Notes under the pieces: model-generated
Databases searched by the model: none
What the model saw: the letters and a program-made list of their open reading frames with translations, nothing else
What the model was told of the DNA's origin: nothing
Shown here: positions 59,190 through 64,000 of the stretch, piece after piece
How the letters are laid out: every line of letters starts with the position of its first letter
Numbering within the stretch: the stretch's first letter is position 1
Translations under genes and position numbers: made by a program
Assembly (NCBI GenBank): GCA_002342805.1
Contig: DDQW01000016.1
Span: 12,469 to 76,468, forward strand
Length of the DNA: 64,000 bases
Origin: Clostridiales bacterium UBA2432
GTDB taxonomy: Bacteria; Bacillota; Clostridia; Lachnospirales; Vallitaleaceae
Direction of reading: 5' to 3'

Positions 59190-60140
59190 CTAAACTCCTT
59201 CAATGGTATAGCCATTACGTTGATTATATATTTCATATAACTTGGAATGTTTCATTCCCCGATCAATCTCATTTCTTCGGATTACAAAGGGATATTCATC
59301 AGAAGAACAATTATTTGCAATCGCTCCCATAAGCTTAATCATGGTCTCAAAGCTATAATTTCGCTTAATTCCAATGCTTAGACCGCCCAAAATCATGCTT
59401 TTCACAATTGGATAAATGCTGTCTTTGGCATGATAGTTCACTTTACATATCTTATTCTTTGCAAATCCAATAATTTCATACTGCCCTTTAATCACCAAAT
59501 ACTTCATCTTATGCTCGCGACGGAAATTCCGAATTCTTTCGAAACTATCGATATCTTCCGGAAAATCAAATCCCAATGCCTTTAAATTATCCAAATCCAT
59601 TACACTGGCATACACTCGCTCATTAACACAGGCCTTGAAACTATCGCCTTCGACAGCTGTAATAATACGAATGGCATTTTTGGTCATGGAATTTAGATCA
59701 CGTATAAATTCTGCACTCCAAGAATCATCTCCTGTGAGAGTAATCAATTCCGTTTCCTTTATATGATGATAGATACGATGTTTAATATTAATAAAATCTC
59801 GTTGTGTCAGTTGATTGTTATGGCTTAATATCTTGGTTGTCGTATCATGAATACTATCATGAATAAACAAATGTGTTTTCGTTTCATGATCAACCTGAAG
59901 AAAATCCGTTTTGATTTTGTTTTTATCTAAAAAGTTCTTAATATATCGACCGCCAATACCTCCGGAAATCCCCATGACATAGGGATCTCCTTGTAATAGT
60001 TTCACTATATAAGCGCTATATATCCCACAATCACCCACACTTAAAGCATCTTGATTTGCTTCGTTTGACTGGTCAATCTGAAATCCTTCTACATTTATTG
60101 TACGAACAACTGCAGGGTTTAATGCTATCGTTAATATCAC
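59190..60140 (-). CDS. Degenerate PfkB-family (1-phosphofructokinase-like) protein
   Basis: I choose the GTG at 60140: TAGGAGAG lies seven bases upstream and the product then begins MILTIALNPAVVRT, the standard start of 1-phosphofructokinase/tagatose-6-phosphate kinases. The 316 residues keep the family outline, with GGIGGRYIKNFLDKNKIKTDF near 60-80. The C-terminal GAGD anion hole and catalytic Asp are missing: the corresponding segment reads YPIVKSMILGGLSIG. It is probably not a sugar kinase and may be regulatory. Coupled to yigZ. Confidence 0.7.
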   Translation of the reverse strand: MILTIALNPAVVRTINVEGFQIDQSNEANQDALSVGDCGIYSAYIVKLLQGDPYVMGISGGIGGRYIKNFLDKNKIKTDFLQVDHETKTHLFIHDSIHDTTTKILSHNNQLTQRDFINIKHRIYHHIKETELITLTGDDSWSAEFIRDLNSMTKNAIRIITAVEGDSFKACVNERVYASVMDLDNLKALGFDFPEDIDSFERIRNFRREHKMKYLVIKGQYEIIGFAKNKICKVNYHAKDSIYPIVKSMILGGLSIGIKRNYSFETMIKLMGAIANNCSSDEYPFVIRRNEIDRGMKHSKLYEIYNQRNGYTIEGV

Positions 60141-60225
60141 TTTGTCTCTCCTATCCAAATACTTAATCATTATACTTATCTTATGATTATATCTTAATTT
60201 GACTAAGTATTCAACCTAGGAAACT

Positions 60226-61155
60226 TTATGAAAATAAGGGCGTAGATAAGTACCGTTCCCCAGTGTCCGGTAAGAAAACAACGATATTTTTCCCTTCATT
60301 TTCAGGCCGATTAGCCAATCGCGCAGCAGCAGCAACAGCCGCTCCCGAAGAGATTCCAACAAGTATCCCTTCTGCTTTTGATAGTTGTCGACTGGCGATA
60401 AATGCTTCGTCATTTTCAACTTGTACAACTTCATCATAAATATCTGTATTTAAAATTTCCGGAATAAACCCTGCTCCAATTCCTTGAATTTTATGCGGTC
60501 CCGAATTTCCGCCAGAGAGAACCGGAGATCCTGTAGGTTCAACCGCAACAATGTGTATATCTTTATTTTTTGATTTTAAAAATTCACCGACACCTGTTAC
60601 CGTACCACCCGTTCCAACACCAGCAACAAATATATCAACTTGACCATCCGTATCTTCCCATATTTCCGGCCCGGATGTTTTTCTATGAATCTCAGGATTT
60701 ACCGGATTCACAAATTGTCCGGGAATAAATGAATTTTCAATCTCTTCGTGTAATTCTTGAGCCTTGTCAATGGCTCCCTTCATTCCTCCTGATGCCGGAG
60801 TAAGAACAAGTTCTGCCCCATATGCCTTAAGAATACTTCGTCGTTCAACGCTCATAGATTCAGGCATTGTCAAAATAACTCGATATCCTTTTGATGCACC
60901 TATATAAGCAAGGCCAATACCTGTGTTTCCACTGGTGGGCTCAATAATAACCGATCCGTCTTTTAAGATGCCTTTTTCTTCAGCATCTTCTATCATCGCT
61001 TTTGCAATACGGTCTTTTACGCTACCTCCCGGGTTAAAACTTTCTAACTTAACAATTATATTGGCTTTAAGATTATTCAGTTTTGCATACCGGCTCACTT
61101 CAACTAAAGGTGTTTTTCCAACTAACTCATTCAAATTCTTATATACGTTCTTCAT
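60226..61155 (-). CDS. cysK: O-acetylserine sulfhydrylase (cysteine synthase A)
   Basis: 309 residues from the ATG at 61155 with AGGAGG upstream. PLP lysine in [11 protein letters not shown] near 40-50, substrate loop TSGNTG near 72-77, and the GTGGTVTG phosphate loop near 175-182. It makes L-cysteine from O-acetylserine and sulfide. Divergent from metB/patB across a region with two copies of a 20-bp motif, one directly at its predicted start of transcription. Confidence 0.95.
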   Translation of the reverse strand: MKNVYKNLNELVGKTPLVEVSRYAKLNNLKANIIVKLESFNPGGSVKDRIAKAMIEDAEEKGILKDGSVIIEPTSGNTGIGLAYIGASKGYRVILTMPESMSVERRSILKAYGAELVLTPASGGMKGAIDKAQELHEEIENSFIPGQFVNPVNPEIHRKTSGPEIWEDTDGQVDIFVAGVGTGGTVTGVGEFLKSKNKDIHIVAVEPTGSPVLSGGNSGPHKIQGIGAGFIPEILNTDIYDEVVQVENDEAFIASRQLSKAEGILVGISSGAAVAAAARLANRPENEGKNIVVFLPDTGERYLSTPLFS

Positions 61156-61180
61156 ATGCTTCCTCCTATTAATCATATTA

Positions 61181-61200
61181 TTTATATATGTTTTATATGT
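61181..61200. promoter_or_regulatory. Candidate sulfur-regulon operator, copy A
   Basis: TTTATATATGTTTTATATGT, identical to copy B at 61253-61272. Read on the cysK strand it begins at 61200, about seven bases after the cysK -10 element. Confidence 0.65.
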
Positions 61201-61207
61201 TAATTAC

Positions 61208-61236
61208 ATCTTACATGTAGCCACACATTTTGTCAA
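61208..61236 (-). promoter_or_regulatory. Promoter of cysK
   Basis: Perfect TTGACA (61236-61231) and TAAGAT (61213-61208) on the minus strand with a 17-base spacer. Confidence 0.85.
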
Positions 61237-61252
61237 GGGATATTTCTTATTT

Positions 61253-61272
61253 TTTATATATGTTTTATATGT
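61253..61272. promoter_or_regulatory. Candidate sulfur-regulon operator, copy B
   Basis: Exact second copy of the 20-bp motif, 72 bases from copy A, ending two bases before the metB -35 element. Confidence 0.65.
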
Positions 61273-61274
61273 CA

Positions 61275-61303
61275 TTGACATTTCACCCAAAAACCATTAA
61301 AGT
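61275..61303 (+). promoter_or_regulatory. Promoter of metB-patB
   Basis: Perfect TTGACA at 61275-61280 and TAAAGT at 61298-61303, spacer 17. Confidence 0.75.
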
Positions 61304-61357
61304 AAAGGACAAAGAACAAAGAGACTAGGCCTTGTCCCTACAATGAAAGGAGTTCCT

Positions 61358-62515
61358 ATGAAAAAAGAAAAAGATTTCAATACATTGTGTGTACATAATG
61401 CACAAGAATTTAGCCATGATCATACCGGAGCCATAAGTACACCGATTTATCAGTCAGCGACTTTTGTTCACCCAAATGTGGGCTCTAGCACCGGTTATGA
61501 TTATTCACGTTTACAAAACCCCACTCGCGAGCAGTTAGAAACACTCATCTGTAATTTAGAAGGCGGGCAAGATGCCCTTGCCTTTTCTTCCGGGATGGCT
61601 GCAATAACAACCGTATTTCAACTTTTTAAACCTGGTGATCACATTGTAACTTCTCTCGATTTATATGGAGGTTCACATCGACTTTTTGACTATCTAAGCT
61701 CACACTATAATTTACACTTCACTTATGTTGATACAACTGATGCATCCAGCGTTGCTTCATCGATTACTTCAAATACAAAAGCAATATACGTCGAAACTCC
61801 TTCAAATCCAATGATGCACATCACTGATCTTCAAGCAATGTCTACACTTGCAAAACAACATGAACTCTTATTTATTGTTGATAATACTTTTTTAACCCCA
61901 TATTTCCAAAAACCCTTTCTTTTTGGAGCCAACATTATTGTTCATAGCGGCACTAAATTTTTAAGCGGACACAATGATACCTTATCCGGATTTATCGTTG
62001 TCGACTCTATTCAGCTGTCCGAACAGTTACGTTACTTGATTAAAACAGTCGGCTCTGGTTTGTCTCCATTTGATAGTTGGCTCATGATTCGGGGGATTAA
62101 AACATTGGCCATTCGTATGCGTGAACAAGAAAAAAATGCACTCCAATTAGCCAAGTGGCTTAAGGAACATCCAAAAATAAATAAAGTTTTCTATGCCGGT
62201 TTACCTGACCATCCCGGTTATGCTATTATGAAAAAACAAGCTTCCGGATTTGGGTCTATGATTTCTTTCGAATGTGCTAATGCAAGTATCGCACAATACA
62301 TTTTGAATCACACAAGTACGATTCATTACGCGGAAAGTTTAGGTGGCGTTGAGACTTTAATTACCTATCCAATGTTACAGACACACGCAGATATTCCGGA
62401 GGAAGAACGAAACAAAAAAGGCATCAATGACTGCTTACTTCGCTTATCCGTAGGTATTGAATCCATTGACGACCTTATTCACGAATTTGACACTATTCTT
62501 AAGGAGGCGTATTAA
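61358..62515 (+). CDS. Trans-sulfuration PLP enzyme (cystathionine gamma-synthase/lyase type)
   Basis: 385 residues from the ATG at 61358, preceded by AAAGGAG. Cys/Met metabolism PLP family: TPIYQSATF, YDYSRLQNPTREQLE, SGMAAITTVFQL, DLYGGSHRLF, and the PLP lysine in SGTKFLSGHNDTLSG near 205. It could be cystathionine gamma-synthase (MetB/MetI) or gamma-lyase (MccB); pairing with a beta-lyase-type gene favours methionine synthesis. The stop overlaps the next start (TAATG). Confidence 0.88.
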   Translation: MKKEKDFNTLCVHNAQEFSHDHTGAISTPIYQSATFVHPNVGSSTGYDYSRLQNPTREQLETLICNLEGGQDALAFSSGMAAITTVFQLFKPGDHIVTSLDLYGGSHRLFDYLSSHYNLHFTYVDTTDASSVASSITSNTKAIYVETPSNPMMHITDLQAMSTLAKQHELLFIVDNTFLTPYFQKPFLFGANIIVHSGTKFLSGHNDTLSGFIVVDSIQLSEQLRYLIKTVGSGLSPFDSWLMIRGIKTLAIRMREQEKNALQLAKWLKEHPKINKVFYAGLPDHPGYAIMKKQASGFGSMISFECANASIAQYILNHTSTIHYAESLGGVETLITYPMLQTHADIPEEERNKKGINDCLLRLSVGIESIDDLIHEFDTILKEAY

Positions 62516-63690
62516 TGAAGTATAATTTTGACGAAATTATTCCACGAAAAGACACCAATTCTCTTAAATATGATTACGCAAAAAAAAGAGGCCTTCCACA
62601 AGACCTCATTCCCCTATGGGTAGCTGATATGGACTTCAAATCTCCACAGCCGGTGATTGACGCACTGATTGAAAAGTCCAAGCACGGAATTTTTGGCTAC
62701 TCCGATAGTATGGAAGATTATAATCAGGTTCTTAAAAACTGGTTTTCATCCCAATACGGGTGGTTAATCGACCCCAAATGGTTAGTTAAAACGCCAGGTG
62801 TTGTCTTTGCCATTAACATGGCCATTCACGCATATACTGAAGAAAAGGATTATACCCTTATTCAAGAGCCTGTATATTACCCTTTTAGAGATTCTATAGA
62901 AAAAAACAATCGAAAGCTTGTTGTTAATGAATTGATTTACACGACAGAAGGTACTTATGTCATTGACTTTGATGATTTCGAAAGGAAAATACGGCAATAT
63001 CATGTGAAGCTTTTTATTCTAAGCAATCCTCACAACCCTGTTGGACGTGTTTTTACGCAAGATGAGTTAATACAGTTAGGCAATATTTGTTTGAAGCATA
63101 ATGTAATTGTTATATCCGATGAAATTCATCAAGATTTTATATATCCGGGTTATCAACATACTGTCTTTGCCAATATTAATGATGCATTTGCACAAAACTC
63201 CATTACTTGCACTTCTCCCTCAAAAACCTTTAACTTGGCGGGACTTCAGTTATCCAATGTTTTTATACCCAATGTGGATTTGAGAAAAAAGTTTATCAAG
63301 GCCCTCACACGTTCCGGATATAGTCAGCCAAATGTTATGGGATTAGTCTCGTGCCAATCCGCCTATGAACATGGACAGGAGTGGCTTACGCAACTTAACC
63401 ATTACTTATATGAAAATTTGACCTTTACTCGTGATTTCTTGAAAAACCACTTACCCAACGTTCATCTCATTGAACCTGAAGGCACTTACTTAATATGGAT
63501 TGATTTTTCATCACTCGGACTATCCGACGAAGATATTAAACAAAAGATGCTCTACGAAGCCAAAGTTTGGCTAGATGACGGCACCATGTTCGGCCAAGGA
63601 GGATGCGGATTTCAGCGCATAAATATAGCTTGTCCCAGACCAATACTAGAACAAGCTTTACGGCAAATTGCTAAAACATTTAGTGATTAA
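62515..63690 (+). CDS. patB: MalY/PatB-type cystathionine beta-lyase
   Basis: 391 residues of the class I/II aminotransferase-fold beta-lyase group: LIPLWVADMDFKSPQPVIDAL near 32-52, LSNPHNPVGRVF near 170, SDEIHQDF near 205 and the PLP lysine in SPSKTFNLAGLQLSN near 240. It cleaves cystathionine to homocysteine, pyruvate and ammonia. Translationally coupled to the preceding gene. Its stop overlaps the convergent phosphoesterase gene by 4 bases. Confidence 0.92.
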   Translation: MKYNFDEIIPRKDTNSLKYDYAKKRGLPQDLIPLWVADMDFKSPQPVIDALIEKSKHGIFGYSDSMEDYNQVLKNWFSSQYGWLIDPKWLVKTPGVVFAINMAIHAYTEEKDYTLIQEPVYYPFRDSIEKNNRKLVVNELIYTTEGTYVIDFDDFERKIRQYHVKLFILSNPHNPVGRVFTQDELIQLGNICLKHNVIVISDEIHQDFIYPGYQHTVFANINDAFAQNSITCTSPSKTFNLAGLQLSNVFIPNVDLRKKFIKALTRSGYSQPNVMGLVSCQSAYEHGQEWLTQLNHYLYENLTFTRDFLKNHLPNVHLIEPEGTYLIWIDFSSLGLSDEDIKQKMLYEAKVWLDDGTMFGQGGCGFQRINIACPRPILEQALRQIAKTFSD

Positions 63691-64000
63691 CTACTTTTTG
63701 GATCAATACTCTGAACAAGTTCATTGGGTATATATTTATTATTCAAAATATCTTGCCTCATCCGGGCAACTTCATATTCAACTTCTTTGATTTCAACATT
63801 TAACACATCATCGAAAATATGAATAATAATATAGGTTGCGTTGGAATTTCCATGCTTTGGTTTTCCAACAGAACCTGCATTTATAGCATGCTTTCCGCCG
63901 ATTTCCTTCCAAAAAGGTATATGCGTATGGCCCGAGACGACGACATTATGGTCAACCACATTCAATATTTCTTCTAGATTCTCAGAATCTTCACGCATAT
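63687..64000 (-). CDS. Calcineurin-like metallophosphoesterase, N-terminus beyond right edge
   Basis: Only the C-terminal 103 or so codons are in the window; the frame is open to the right edge, so the ATG at 63998 is probably internal. VVVSGHTHIPF is the C-terminal metal-binding motif of the family, followed by INAGSVGKPKHGNSNATYIII, as in small YfcE-like phosphodiesterases. Substrate unknown. Confidence 0.8.
   Translation of the reverse strand, partial: MREDSENLEEILNVVDHNVVVSGHTHIPFWKEIGGKHAINAGSVGKPKHGNSNATYIIIHIFDDVLNVEIKEVEYEVARMRQDILNNKYIPNELVQSIDPKSS

Noticed and set aside
60141..60170. ATG at 60170 as start of the PfkB-like gene
   Set aside because: The GTG at 60140 has TAGGAGAG at proper spacing and yields the family N-terminus; the ATG has none.

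Overview
The window is a low-GC, gene-dense stretch of a Gram-positive anaerobe, most likely a fermentative Clostridia (Lachnospirales/Vallitalea-like). This rests on AT-rich intergenic DNA, strong AGGAGG ribosome-binding sites, lipoprotein-type solute receptors, anaerobic cobaltochelatase CbiK, a YesM/YesN two-component pair with LplABC-type sugar importers, and a BusR-type regulator. The species assignment is inference. I see no tRNA, rRNA, CRISPR array, insertion sequence or prophage; the region reads as ordinary chromosome, with genes cut at both edges.

Layout. 1-5800: carbohydrate locus with a GH2 enzyme (cut by the left edge), a large DUF5107-TPR protein and a divergent AraC regulator. 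5797-8135: two adjacent ATP-grasp-type proteins of unknown product. 8223-14134: corrinoid operon (cbiK, a BtuFCD-type importer, a PduO-like adenosyltransferase, cbiA) behind a strong promoter, a cobalamin riboswitch and an intrinsic terminator. 14131-16424: methyltransferase and TPR-GGDEF pair. 16547-20298: glycine betaine/proline importer operon ending in a BusR homologue, with a matching bipartite operator over its promoter. 20492-23135: MATE exporter and a TM-helix channel-like protein. 23201-28331: VTC domain, DUF4956, Cthe_2159-like lipoprotein and a dedicated two-component system, preceded by 11-bp direct repeats. 28466-31455: an esterase remnant, a chemoreceptor and a TcyP-type cystine symporter. 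31608-51981: plant-glycan region (GH95, GH3, YesM/YesN, LplABC-like importer, LacZ, two AraC regulators, MFS transporter), interrupted by an ECF S component with a class V aminotransferase. 51959-54104: lipid kinase and orphan solute-binding lipoprotein. 54273-58422: xylose operon xylA-xylR-xylB. 58538-60140: YigZ and a degenerate PfkB-like protein. 60226-63690: divergent sulfur amino-acid genes cysK and metB/patB. 63687-64000: partial metallophosphoesterase.

How the genes fit together. The sugar genes could strip fucose, galactose and glucose from plant oligosaccharides and send xylose to the pentose phosphate pathway. The sulfur genes appear to form a small regulon: an exact 20-bp motif occurs twice between cysK and metB, and an 18/20 match lies at the tcyP start 31 kb away, just downstream of the predicted promoter in both the cysK and tcyP cases. 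The osmolyte operon has the layout expected for c-di-AMP control through BusR. These regulatory links are the strongest new observations. The ATP-grasp pair next to the corrinoid operon is the best candidate for uncharacterised chemistry.
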